This document shows positions 16,447 to 24,641 of a stretch of DNA of 34,754 bases, one piece after another. Both the position numbers and the translations under genes were made by a program. Position 1 is the first letter of the stretch. Each line of letters starts with the position of its first letter. The notes under the pieces are model-generated. The model made no database searches. It saw nothing but the letters and a program-made list of their open reading frames with translations, and had not been told where the DNA came from. Source of the DNA: Candidatus Cloacimonadota bacterium (GTDB lineage: Bacteria > Cloacimonadota > Cloacimonadia > JGIOTU-2); contig JAFGDR010000013.1 of NCBI GenBank assembly GCA_016932035.1, forward strand, positions 1 through 34,754, given 5' to 3'.

Positions 16447-16472
16447 AGGTCCAGTATTGACGAAAATTGTGA

Positions 16473-17003
16473 CTAGTCGTTGCACTCTCCCTGTTTTTCC
16501 ATAAATTGGTCGAAGCTGATTTGACGGTCATAGCACTTCTGGCTGATGTATTTGAGAATGTTCAAAAAGAGTTCAGATTGCAGGTAACCCGGCACAACTG
16601 TGATCATATCTGCATCTTGGGTCATAAATGCATAGGAAGGGAAACCACTTATTCCAAAAGCTGATGTGAGTTCTCTCAAGTTAAGTGTCATTCCTTTGAA
16701 CGTGACATTTTCTGTCACAGATTCAGCATTTACGCGGACTGCAATAAAATTTTCATTCATGAATGATACGACAGAAGAATCTTTGAATGTGGTCTTATCC
16801 ATCTCATGACACCAGTGGCACCAGTTTGTATAGAAGTCTATTATAACATCTTTTCCTTCGATTGCTGCAGCGGAAATTCCTTCTTCAAAATCAAACCAGG
16901 TTATGGTCTCAACCGGCATTTCTGCTTCTTCGGCATGAAGCGGAATCATGCTGAGTAGAGCAATAGTTGATACTATGAGTATTTTTTGAATTTTATGTAA
17001 CAT
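16473..17003 (-). CDS. Periplasmic thioredoxin-fold protein (CHWC)
   Basis: 176 aa. A signal peptide ends LHA (about residue 24) and a thioredoxin-like domain follows with active site FYTNWCHWCHEMD (Cys62/Cys65). The WCHWCH form is typical of DUF255/thioredoxin_7 relatives and periplasmic reductases. The cis-Pro loop is visible as GISGFPSYAFM, and LQSELFLNIL is the last helix. It probably reduces or oxidises disulfides in the periplasm. It follows the two-domain TlpA-like lipoprotein by 18 bases, so the two may form a small redox relay. AAGGG precedes the ATG. Confidence 0.85.
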   Translation of the reverse strand: MLHKIQKILIVSTIALLSMIPLHAEEAEMPVETITWFDFEEGISAAAIEGKDVIIDFYTNWCHWCHEMDKTTFKDSSVVSFMNENFIAVRVNAESVTENVTFKGMTLNLRELTSAFGISGFPSYAFMTQDADMITVVPGYLQSELFLNILKYISQKCYDRQISFDQFMEKQGECND

Positions 17004-17021
17004 TATCTTACCCTTTAATTA

Positions 17022-17891
17022 TTATCTTGGAAGATTCTCTTCAATGATTCTTTGAAATTCCGGGACATATTCGTCTGCAAATCCAATTTCCTTTTTTATA
17101 AGAATACCTTCCGGAGAAATGAAATAGGTCGTTGGAATGTTTTTGATCCCGAGTATGGAAGATACTTTTCTTTCCTCATCAAGTAATATGGGATAGGTTA
17201 TTTCTGTTGAAAAGCCATCTATAAAGTTAGTCAATACATCAGGTGTTTCAGAACTAACACCAATAATTGAAAGACCGCGATTTTTATAAGAATTGTAAAA
17301 ATCTACAAGATAGGGGATTTCAGCTTTGCACGGTGGGCACCACGTAGCCCAGAAATCAAGAATAATGAGGTTGTTAATTTCACTGAGTGTTACTTCATTA
17401 CCATCAAGATCCTTTAAAGTGAAATCGAAAGCATCAAAAAAGGATGCTTTCCCAGCTTCGATATCCTCCCATTGACTCAACTTATTTTTTATATCATTTA
17501 TGATTGAAAAAATTTCTTCTTTGTTTTTTACTCCAACAAAATAGTCCTGCACATCACCTTTACTAAATATAATAACCGTTGGTTCTCCGGGTTGTGTATG
17601 AAAACGTATCTTATTGAGGAAATCAAGATTTTTTTCCACATCCATCATCGCAGCAACAATATTGTTATCTTCTTTTTGAATCTCCTCAATAATGGTTAAC
17701 ATTTCATCACAGCTATCGCAATCTGCAGGGATGAATTCTACAATGATGAACTCGTTCTGGATCAGTTCATCAAAGTTTTCTTCGGTCATTTCAATAACTG
17801 AACTCACCTTTCCTGTGCAGCCGATTGCGGTGAGTGCTATTACAAGAATAATAAAACTGTATTTCATAATGCTCATTCTATGATCTTTCAT
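17022..17891 (-). CDS. Lipoprotein with two thioredoxin domains (TlpA-like)
   Basis: 289 aa from the ATG at 17891. This start has AGGAG at a 5-base spacing, whereas the upstream Met at 17912 has none. Lipobox LTAIGC gives lipidated Cys25. Domain 1 (about 33-140) is thioredoxin-like with CDSC (Cys58/61) in FIPADCDSCDEM and a cis-Pro in GEPTVIIF. Domain 2 (about 153-289) is TlpA/ResA-like with FWATWCPPCKAEIPYL (Cys185/188) and IPTTYFISPEG. Such proteins keep periplasmic cysteines reduced, for example for cytochrome c or metal-centre assembly. Having both a degenerate and a canonical active site in one lipoprotein suggests an intramolecular relay. The gene starts 48 bases after the FAD-subunit gene ends. 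Confidence 0.9.
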   Translation of the reverse strand: MKDHRMSIMKYSFIILVIALTAIGCTGKVSSVIEMTEENFDELIQNEFIIVEFIPADCDSCDEMLTIIEEIQKEDNNIVAAMMDVEKNLDFLNKIRFHTQPGEPTVIIFSKGDVQDYFVGVKNKEEIFSIINDIKNKLSQWEDIEAGKASFFDAFDFTLKDLDGNEVTLSEINNLIILDFWATWCPPCKAEIPYLVDFYNSYKNRGLSIIGVSSETPDVLTNFIDGFSTEITYPILLDEERKVSSILGIKNIPTTYFISPEGILIKKEIGFADEYVPEFQRIIEENLPR

Positions 17892-17896
17892 TGTGT

Positions 17897-17901
17897 CTCC
17901 T
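17897..17901 (-). promoter_or_regulatory. Ribosome binding site fixing the TlpA-like start
   Basis: AGGAG followed by five bases and ATG at 17891. The alternative start at 17912 has no such site upstream and would place extra charged residues before the signal peptide. Confidence 0.7.
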
Positions 17902-17939
17902 GGAAATTTCATTATAGTACAATGTATAATATTACGTTG

Positions 17940-18800
17940 TTACGTCAAATTGATTAGGCTTGTAAAAAGAAGTTGTTGGAGAGCTGGCAATTTATAAGCA
18001 GTTGACCAGCGAACACCAGTTTCATCTAGGATTTGCCGGGCAACTTTCCTGCTCGTATCCTTCCAGAGTTGTTCTGATATTGTCTGATTATTGAGTTCTC
18101 GTTCAAGTTCAATAAGTCTTTTGGGTACTGAGAAAAGAGCTCCAAAAGCAAGACGGATTTCTTGAATAGTGTTGTTTTCAGATTTCAGCATGATGGCATA
18201 ACTCAATCTACTGATCGAGACACCTTGTCGGCGTCCGAGTTTATAAAATGTATATTTCCATGTTTTGTCAGGTAAGGGCATAAGAATATGGGTAAGAATC
18301 TCATCTTTATAAACCTCTGTTTTATAAGGTTTGAGTAATATGGTTACGAGGGGTACGATCCTCTCTTTGGTTAATGAGCAAAGTCTCACTTTTGCATCGT
18401 ATATGAGTAGTGGAGCGATACTGTCTGCGCAAGCAGCGAGATTACAGATGTTACCTCCTATGGTGGCGACGTTTCTGATTTGGGGTGATCCAATCTTATC
18501 GACTGCCATTTTCAGAACAGGAAAGTGATTTGCAATGATATCACTTCTGCTGATTTCAGAATGTGTGCAACATGCACCAATTGTACATATATCGTTTTCA
18601 ATTCTGATTTCTCTGAGTACAGGAATATCATGAATATCAACAATATTATGTATTCCCTTGAGCTTCTTGTCTTCCTTTCTGATCTCAATGAGGAGATCGG
18701 TCCCGCCTGCGATGATCTTGCTTGTTTCACGCTGTTTACAAATAAGTTCCAGCGCTGGTTCAAGACTCGAAAATTTATGAAAAGTGTAGGTGTTGTTCAT
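17940..18800 (-). CDS. FAD-binding subunit of a xanthine-dehydrogenase-family molybdoenzyme
   Basis: 286 aa, the normal length of the medium (FAD) subunit (XdhB/CoxM/YgfM type). The FAD pyrophosphate loop is KIIAGGTDLLIEI (about 28-40) and the second FAD motif is GSPQIRNVATIGGNICNLA (about 103-121). The C-terminal CO_dehydrogenase-type domain ends with the usual helices. It carries electrons from the iron-sulfur centre to NAD or ferredoxin. Its ATG overlaps the stop of the molybdopterin subunit as ATGA, so the two are translated together. In E. coli the equivalent order ssnA-ygfM-xdhD is also found next to purine catabolic genes. Confidence 0.9.
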   Translation of the reverse strand: MNNTYTFHKFSSLEPALELICKQRETSKIIAGGTDLLIEIRKEDKKLKGIHNIVDIHDIPVLREIRIENDICTIGACCTHSEISRSDIIANHFPVLKMAVDKIGSPQIRNVATIGGNICNLAACADSIAPLLIYDAKVRLCSLTKERIVPLVTILLKPYKTEVYKDEILTHILMPLPDKTWKYTFYKLGRRQGVSISRLSYAIMLKSENNTIQEIRLAFGALFSVPKRLIELERELNNQTISEQLWKDTSRKVARQILDETGVRWSTAYKLPALQQLLFTSLINLT

Positions 18801-21154
18801 TTTTTTATCTGATGAAGGGTTTTACTGGTTTTGATCTGTTCAAGATCGAGTGGGAGGTGATAAAATCTTTTTCCCAGTGCATGGGCTACGGCATTATTTA
18901 TTGCAGCTGCTGTTATCTCGAGTGTCGGCTCACCAAGGCTTTTCGCACCAAAAGGTCCAAAGGTATCTGGATTTTCAACAAAAAATGCTTTGATTTCCTC
19001 TATATCAACACTGGTTGGTATGAGGTATTCATCAAAGTTCACATTTTTGATCTCTGCATCCTTCACGATCACTTCTTCCATGGTGCCATATCCTGCACCT
19101 TGGGCAACACCTCCGTAGATTTGACCGAGTGCACCAAGCCGGTTGATAATCTGTCCTGCATCATGAACAGCTGTGATCCTTTTAATATAAATTTTTCCTG
19201 AAGCTTTGTTTATTTCCACTTCAGCAACCTGACACCCATAAACATAGGTGAAATATGCGGGCCCCTGACCAACTTCTTCATTCCAGTCCACATCAGGTGC
19301 TTTGAACCAGCCGTATGCATTCAGATTGATGCCCTGTAAGTATGCTTTGTTGCATGCTTCTGCAAACGAAATCTCATGGTTTGTCTCTTTATGTGAGATA
19401 GAGTGTTCTGAAAATTGGAGTTGAGTTTGTTCATCGAGTTCCCATTCCTCTAAAAGCATTTGCTCGATTCTCTGTTTTACGATACTAGCAGCATTTTTAA
19501 CAGCTTCACCTCCCATGAGTGTGGAGCGAGAAGCGACAGTTGGTCCGCCATCGGCAATCCTGCTTGTATCTTGTTCGAGATAATATATTTCATCGGGTGA
19601 GATCCCAAGTACTTCAGCAACTACCATGGAGAAGGTCATGCGCAATCCCTGACCGTTTTCTGCAAGTCCGTTTATAAGATATACACTACCGTCATTCTGA
19701 ATGCTGATCAGCGCTCCAGTTGCATCGATTCCTTCTGCACCGAGTGAACAACCTCGATAACTGCAAGCAAGGCCAATTCCCTTTCTGATGGGAGAGTCAG
19801 TTATAAAATCTTCATCATTCAATACTAGATCTTTGCTTTCGAAGCTTTTCAAAATCTTATTTCGTTCAGAATATTTTTTCTCAAAACCCGATTCTTCTGT
19901 TGCTTTATTAAGAACCTGATTCAGACTCACAACATGACTCGATAAAACCTGACCACTTGCTGTTTCAGAATTTTGTATAAGAGCATTGATCCTTCTGATC
20001 TCAAGGGGCGACATATGTAACGTTTCTGCGATTTCATCCATGAGAGATTCTTGGGCAAAGATGATCTGGGGTGAACCGAATCCTCTGAATGCACCGGTGT
20101 AGGGATTATTTGTGTATACTGCTCGCACATCGGTATAAACATGTTCAACTCTATAGGGACCGGTTGCCTGAACAACAGAGCGCCATGTAACAAAAGGACT
20201 CATCGAAGCATAAGCACCGCCATCTGCAATTATGTCAATTTTCATTGCTTTCAGTATACCTTGCTTGGTAACACCGACTTTATAACTCATCATATACGGG
20301 TGTCTTTTATAACTTTCAGTTATCGAGTCTTCTCTTGAAAGGTGAATACGAACAGGGTTTCTCACTTTTTTACATGCCACACACGCACCTATTGCAAGAA
20401 TATCCATCGTATCATCCTTACCACCAAATGAACCACCAAGTTCAGTTTGTATAATATGGATATTTGTCAAAGGTACATCCATTGCTCTGGCGACAAGTCG
20501 TCTGCATGTATAAGGATTCTGTACAGAGCCGTAAATCTTATATACATTCTTTCTAAAATCAGGAACAGCTGTAATACACTCCGGCTCGATATATGCATGC
20601 TCAACTGCAGGTGTTGTATATGTTCTTTCAAGAATAATATCTGATTCTGTAAATCCCTTTTCTATGTTGCCCTTTCTTAGGGGATAATAATTAATCAGAT
20701 TCGTTTTATTTTCAGTATGGATGATTGGAGCATCTTTTGCTAGTGATCGAGTGTAATCAGTTAGTAAAGGAAGTTCTTCGACCTCTACTTTTATGAGAGC
20801 GAGAGCTTCACTAATTGCATTTTTATCAGTCCCTACAACAAGGGCAACAACGTCTGCCGAACAATATATTTTATCATAGACAAACACGGGCTGGTCTTGC
20901 TTTACTACACCTGTTAAGAGAGAACCCGGTATGTCTTTGCTGGTAATAACAGCTTCTATTCCAGGCAGTTTTTCTGCTTTTGAAACATCGATACTTTTAA
21001 TAATACCATGAGCAATAGGGACTCTCTTTTGTCCTGTGAAGCACATGCCCGGAAAACGGATATCCGCTGCATACTGTGATCTTCCCGTTACTTTTTCGTA
21101 TGCATCTGTTCGGGGGAGCTTTTTACCTACTACGTCAAAGGTGTTATTGTTCAT
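18797..21154 (-). CDS. Molybdopterin-binding subunit of a xanthine-dehydrogenase-family hydroxylase
   Basis: 785 aa from the ATG at 21154, overlapping the end of the SsnA-like gene by 11 bases. It begins directly with the aldehyde oxidase/xanthine dehydrogenase hammerhead domain (GKKLPRTDAYEKVTGRSQYAADI). It contains the molybdopterin blocks TELGGSFGGKDD and GAFRGFGSPQ, and the catalytic Glu in FGAKSLGEPTLEITAA. No 2Fe-2S domain is present at its N-terminus, unlike XdhD. A separate small iron-sulfur subunit would be needed, and none is encoded in this window. The enzyme would hydroxylate a purine or similar N-heterocycle. The substrate is inferred only from its neighbours: SsnA-like, allantoinase-like and PLP enzymes. 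Confidence 0.93.
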   Translation of the reverse strand: MNNNTFDVVGKKLPRTDAYEKVTGRSQYAADIRFPGMCFTGQKRVPIAHGIIKSIDVSKAEKLPGIEAVITSKDIPGSLLTGVVKQDQPVFVYDKIYCSADVVALVVGTDKNAISEALALIKVEVEELPLLTDYTRSLAKDAPIIHTENKTNLINYYPLRKGNIEKGFTESDIILERTYTTPAVEHAYIEPECITAVPDFRKNVYKIYGSVQNPYTCRRLVARAMDVPLTNIHIIQTELGGSFGGKDDTMDILAIGACVACKKVRNPVRIHLSREDSITESYKRHPYMMSYKVGVTKQGILKAMKIDIIADGGAYASMSPFVTWRSVVQATGPYRVEHVYTDVRAVYTNNPYTGAFRGFGSPQIIFAQESLMDEIAETLHMSPLEIRRINALIQNSETASGQVLSSHVVSLNQVLNKATEESGFEKKYSERNKILKSFESKDLVLNDEDFITDSPIRKGIGLACSYRGCSLGAEGIDATGALISIQNDGSVYLINGLAENGQGLRMTFSMVVAEVLGISPDEIYYLEQDTSRIADGGPTVASRSTLMGGEAVKNAASIVKQRIEQMLLEEWELDEQTQLQFSEHSISHKETNHEISFAEACNKAYLQGINLNAYGWFKAPDVDWNEEVGQGPAYFTYVYGCQVAEVEINKASGKIYIKRITAVHDAGQIINRLGALGQIYGGVAQGAGYGTMEEVIVKDAEIKNVNFDEYLIPTSVDIEEIKAFFVENPDTFGPFGAKSLGEPTLEITAAAINNAVAHALGKRFYHLPLDLEQIKTSKTLHQIKK

Positions 21155-22511
21155 TTTGTAAAAACTGGAATTTCTCTCGGATTTCATCGGAAATTTCAAA
21201 TGCTTTTTTATATATTTCTTCCTCAGGATCAACCTCGAAATCTTTCATTAAATAATGTCCTTTCTTGAGTACAGTTTTAACTTGTGTTTCGCAGGCACCA
21301 TAAAGAAAATGTCCCAAGAAATTATTCTGATCGATAGGAGTATAGGGGAAATAATCAAGGATAATAAGATCTGCAGAGTCACCCTTTTGTAAAGTTGGTG
21401 TGGAGCCAAAAAATCTGCTGTGAATATCAAAGCTGTTTTTCAAAATACGAGCAATAAGATCGAAGCCGATCTCAGAGCTTTTATTGAGATGGCGACATGT
21501 TAAAAAAGCTATTTTAATCGTCTTAAGAATATTGCAGTGCATTCCGTCTGTGCCAAGAAGAAGAGGAATGTCTTTGGGGACATTTGCGATGTTCAATGTT
21601 CCTACAGCATTATTGAAATTGGAATCAGGATTATGAACAAGCGACGAATTATATTTAGAAATAAGTGAGAAATCATTGTCCATCAGATGATTTCCATGAG
21701 CAAGAAATGAGAGATCGTTCAGGAATCCAAATTTCTCAAGACGTTCGCATATTGTGAGTCCATATTTCTCTTCAGAGAAGGTTGCATCATATATATCTTC
21801 AGCAGCATGGATATGGTAACCACATCCAAGATTTTTTGTCTCTTGTTGAATATATTGAAGTGTGTCATCAGAAAGTGTAAACAGAGCATGCAAACCGAAC
21901 TGACCTTTGAAATCGGGAGTTGTACGATATTTAATGAAGGATAGATTTTCCTCAACCGATTCCTTCATGTTCTCTTTACCGTTCCTGTCAGAAACTTCAT
22001 ATGATAAGACTGCATTGAGTTCTCGGGCTTTTAACACTTTCTTTATGATCGTTTCACTTTCCTCTATAGCTTCCGGAGAAGAGTGATGATCAAAAAGTGT
22101 AAGCACTCCGTTTTTAATAGCTTCAATTGCAGTAAGTTCTGCACTTACTTCGATAGCTTTCTCACCAAGTGCTCTGTCCAGCTTCCACCAAAGATTTTCG
22201 AGTACATGAGTAAAATTATCGAGTTCTCCAGTTACCGGAAGACCTTTGCTTAAGCGTGAGTAGATATGTTCATGGAAATTGGTAAGAGGAGGAAGGACCA
22301 TACAGCCACGAGCATCGTATTCAACAAGATCATCCTCTTCAGTGATTAGTTTGTTTTGTATTACAGGTTCCCTTAAGAAATCAGAAAGGGATGTCTCTTT
22401 TATTTCAGATATAAGTTCATCCTCAATAATTATGTCACCAAAGAAGGGTTTATATGCTCCATCAATGAACTGACAGATACAGGCGTTTTTAATACGTATA
22501 GTGCTGTCCAT
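21144..22511 (-). CDS. ssnA: SsnA-like metal-dependent aminohydrolase
   Basis: 455 aa amidohydrolase-superfamily protein. Metal ligands are visible: HEH (His80/82 in TNFHEHIYSRLSKGLP), HIHAAED, AHGNH and the Asp of LGTDGMHCN. The block LENLWWKLDRALGEKAIEVSA with LFDHHSSP is characteristic of SsnA proteins (chlorohydrolase/guanine-deaminase relatives). ssnA is one of the genes reported as needed for anaerobic purine/urate breakdown in gut bacteria and is adjacent to xdhD in E. coli. The reaction is not certain, probably hydrolytic deamination or ring opening of a purine-derived intermediate. AAGGAT precedes the ATG. A possible promoter and palindrome lie in the 70-base gap from exbD. It overlaps the molybdopterin subunit gene by 11 bases. 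Confidence 0.88.
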   Translation of the reverse strand: MDSTIRIKNACICQFIDGAYKPFFGDIIIEDELISEIKETSLSDFLREPVIQNKLITEEDDLVEYDARGCMVLPPLTNFHEHIYSRLSKGLPVTGELDNFTHVLENLWWKLDRALGEKAIEVSAELTAIEAIKNGVLTLFDHHSSPEAIEESETIIKKVLKARELNAVLSYEVSDRNGKENMKESVEENLSFIKYRTTPDFKGQFGLHALFTLSDDTLQYIQQETKNLGCGYHIHAAEDIYDATFSEEKYGLTICERLEKFGFLNDLSFLAHGNHLMDNDFSLISKYNSSLVHNPDSNFNNAVGTLNIANVPKDIPLLLGTDGMHCNILKTIKIAFLTCRHLNKSSEIGFDLIARILKNSFDIHSRFFGSTPTLQKGDSADLIILDYFPYTPIDQNNFLGHFLYGACETQVKTVLKKGHYLMKDFEVDPEEEIYKKAFEISDEIREKFQFLQNEQ

Positions 22512-22523
22512 GTTTATCCTTAA

Positions 22524-22538
22524 ATCAATTCGATTGAT
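22524..22538. promoter_or_regulatory. 15-bp palindrome, candidate operator upstream of ssnA
   Basis: ATCAAT-TCG-ATTGAT: two perfect 6-bp half-sites around a 3-base centre. It is located 13 bases upstream of the ssnA start and just downstream of a TTGACA element on the same strand. This is a good position for a repressor of the molybdoenzyme genes. Confidence 0.35.
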
Positions 22539-22560
22539 AAAGAATTGAATTTTATGTCAA
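22534..22560 (-). promoter_or_regulatory. Possible promoter for ssnA and molybdoenzyme genes
   Basis: On the minus strand TTGACA (22560-22555) is followed after 15 bases by TATCAA (22539-22534). The -35 is perfect; the spacer is short. It would let ssnA and the two molybdoenzyme subunits be expressed separately from the TonB module. Confidence 0.3.
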
Positions 22561-22581
22561 TTTTATTTCAGCTAAGACCAA

Positions 22582-22986
22582 CTATTCTGGTTTTTTATTC
22601 GAAGCAATGACGATCTTTTTAATGCCCTCGACACGAGCGATGTCCATGACCTCGACGACAGTACCATGTTTGACATTCTCATCTGCTTTTAATAAAAGAC
22701 TTTTTTCTGAAGCTTCAGTGCTAAACTTTCCAAACTGGGTTCGAAGTTCCTCAAGCGTAATAGGTTCTCCATTAAAGAATATCGAACCATCAGGTTGTAT
22801 GATTATTTCCATTTCATTCTTTTCAGATGAAGCTGCTGATTCTGCGTCAGGCAGATCGAGTTTCATGCCGGGTTGCTCAATGAAGTTTGTCGATACCATA
22901 AAAAAAATCAGAAGCAGGAGCACAACATCGATGAGAGATGTGATATTGATTGTAACACTTCGCCTTTTTCGATTAAGAAGTTGCAT
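22582..22986 (-). CDS. exbD: ExbD/TolR-family biopolymer transport protein
   Basis: 134 aa from the ATG at 22986 (AGAGG upstream); a Met three codons earlier is possible. One membrane helix contains the essential Asp (INITSLIDVVLLLLIFFMVS), which conducts protons in the ExbB-ExbD motor. The periplasmic domain has the usual MKLDLPDAES, IIQPDGSIFFNGEPIT and VVEVMDIARVEGIKKIVIA blocks. The start lies inside the end of exbB (14-base overlap), so the two are translationally coupled. With exbB and tonB directly upstream, TonB function is more likely than Tol function. Confidence 0.93.
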   Translation of the reverse strand: MQLLNRKRRSVTINITSLIDVVLLLLIFFMVSTNFIEQPGMKLDLPDAESAASSEKNEMEIIIQPDGSIFFNGEPITLEELRTQFGKFSTEASEKSLLLKADENVKHGTVVEVMDIARVEGIKKIVIASNKKPE

Positions 22987-23614
22987 GATCAACATCCTCT
23001 TTATTGTGATTTATCTTTTTGACAAGGTTATTGGTTACATTTTCGATATCGAGGATAAGGTCGTCGGTTTTTCGTGTGAAATAGTTATAACATATCAGAG
23101 CGGGGATTGCAACAGTTAATCCAAAAGCTGTTGTAATAAGGGCTTCGGAAATACCACCGGACAGTGCCGATGCATTACCGACACCCTGCGAAGTGATCAC
23201 ACTAAAAACCTTGATCATACCGACAACAGTACCAAGTAGACCAAGAATGGGAGCAACCGCCGCGACCGTTTCAAGAATACCAAGCCTACTCTCGAGGGCT
23301 CGCAGTTCCTGCCGGACATTATTCTCAATTTCCTCTTTCATGCGGATATAGGGTAACTTTCTGTGATTCATTATAATCAGGATGATACGAGCAAGCAGAC
23401 TCTTATTCTGTTCACATACTGAAGAAACGAGCTTGATATCATCTTCATTTTTATAGTTCTGTACTATTTTCTCTACTTCGGGAGGAAGTACCTTATTTAC
23501 CCGTAGGGTGATAAGTTTCTCGATGATAACCGCCAGAGAAAGGATGCTGCAGATAAAAAGCGGGATCATCAAAACACCGCCTTTTGCTAAGAATACGAAC
23601 ATATCAGAAAACAT
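22973..23614 (-). CDS. exbB: ExbB/TolQ/MotA-family proton channel protein
   Basis: 213 aa with three membrane segments: GGVLMIPLFICSILSLAVIIEKL near the N-terminus, then AAVAPILGLLGTVVGMIKVF and GISEALITTAFGLTVAIPALICYNYF. The second and third helices carry the conserved GLLGTV and the TAxGL/AIP motifs. It forms a pentamer around ExbD and uses the proton gradient to drive TonB. AAGGAG stands 4 bases before the ATG. It follows tonB after 20 bases and overlaps exbD, forming a complete TonB-ExbB-ExbD operon unit. Confidence 0.95.
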   Translation of the reverse strand: MFSDMFVFLAKGGVLMIPLFICSILSLAVIIEKLITLRVNKVLPPEVEKIVQNYKNEDDIKLVSSVCEQNKSLLARIILIIMNHRKLPYIRMKEEIENNVRQELRALESRLGILETVAAVAPILGLLGTVVGMIKVFSVITSQGVGNASALSGGISEALITTAFGLTVAIPALICYNYFTRKTDDLILDIENVTNNLVKKINHNKEDVDHATS

Positions 23615-23634
23615 ATGACTCCTTTATTGTAAAT

Positions 23635-24477
23635 TTAATCTTTTTTTACGATATACGAGAATAACGAAGTAACTACCAGATAATCCTCCGGAAAATTTTC
23701 TGGAAGAGGAAGAAAGGGTGCTGAGATCGAAATGGCTCCTGTGCTTGCCTGTACAAGAGAATTATGAGCTTCTGCATGCAATACATTGAGATTTTTTAAC
23801 TCACCGCTTGGCAGAATAGTAAATCTGACAAGAACTTTTCCGTGGATCAAGCCGAGATGAGTAAATCCCGGAGGTGGATTAAGGTTGCCCTGAATTTTTT
23901 TCTTTAGATAGAGCATGTAAGGTGCAAAATCCCATTTATACGTATTAAAACTTACCCCCCCGGCATTTTCAACCTGCGAGATGATATTGGTATAATTCAA
24001 TTGCTGAGGATTATTATCACTTTCTGGTTGTGGAACGATAACCGGGGTGGGTTCTATATTCTGTAAAGCAAGATTCTGCTCCTGAGAGTCACCCGCGGTA
24101 TCATCTGCTTGTTCTGATAACGGTTCAGCTGGTTGTTCTTCTTGTGGGATTTCAGCTGATTCGATCATGGGAAACTGCTTGATCTCCGAATCTCCATCCT
24201 TATAAGGGATTTCATCTAATGGGAGTTTGTTTTCACGTTCGTCAGCTGCAGCTAAACTCTTGTCGGAAATCAAGTTGCTCTTTTCTGCGTGTTCTACTTC
24301 AGGAGCGACCGGTGTTTCTATGAATTCAAACACTATTGGCGTATCATCAAATTTAGCTTCATCTGGTTTGAGAGCAATAAGTTTCAATTCTGAAAGATGC
24401 GGAAAAAAAATAATAATGAGTAGATGCAGAAGTAGCGAAATGATCAAGGCAATCCAGAGTATTTTTTTTGAATTCAT
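23635..24477 (-). CDS. tonB: TonB-family energy transducer
   Basis: 280 aa. An N-terminal membrane anchor (ILWIALIISLLLHLLIIIFF; the SxxxH-like His is present) is followed by a long acidic and proline/glutamate-rich periplasm-spanning linker (about 45-165). A TonB C-terminal-like domain follows (about 180-280; LYLKKKIQGNLNPP, GKVLVRFTILPSGELKNLNVL, AISISAPFLPLPENFP). It transmits proton-motive energy to outer-membrane receptors or other envelope machines. A 164-base AT-rich gap separates it from the hydantoinase-type gene upstream, and exbB and exbD follow directly. No TonB-dependent receptor lies in this window. Confidence 0.9.
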   Translation of the reverse strand: MNSKKILWIALIISLLLHLLIIIFFPHLSELKLIALKPDEAKFDDTPIVFEFIETPVAPEVEHAEKSNLISDKSLAAADERENKLPLDEIPYKDGDSEIKQFPMIESAEIPQEEQPAEPLSEQADDTAGDSQEQNLALQNIEPTPVIVPQPESDNNPQQLNYTNIISQVENAGGVSFNTYKWDFAPYMLYLKKKIQGNLNPPPGFTHLGLIHGKVLVRFTILPSGELKNLNVLHAEAHNSLVQASTGAISISAPFLPLPENFPEDYLVVTSLFSYIVKKD

Positions 24478-24641
24478 GGAATATTGTTTGTCAAAAAAGG
24501 TTAAATTGTTTTGATAATAGTGCTGCTATGCATCCTGTAATAATATAACATATAAAAATTCATGAATAAAAAATTTTTTCTCTTATCACTTTCCCAGTAT
24601 GATAAAAAAAATGAGTTAAGGTTTAATTTGAAATACACTAT

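Noticed and set aside
22607-23119. 170-codon plus-strand open frame
   Set aside because: It is the antisense of exbD/exbB and its serine-rich translation has no recognisable pattern.
24489-24494. TTGACA on the minus strand before tonB
   Set aside because: It lies only 12 bases from the ATG, so a -10 would fall inside the gene; no promoter assigned.
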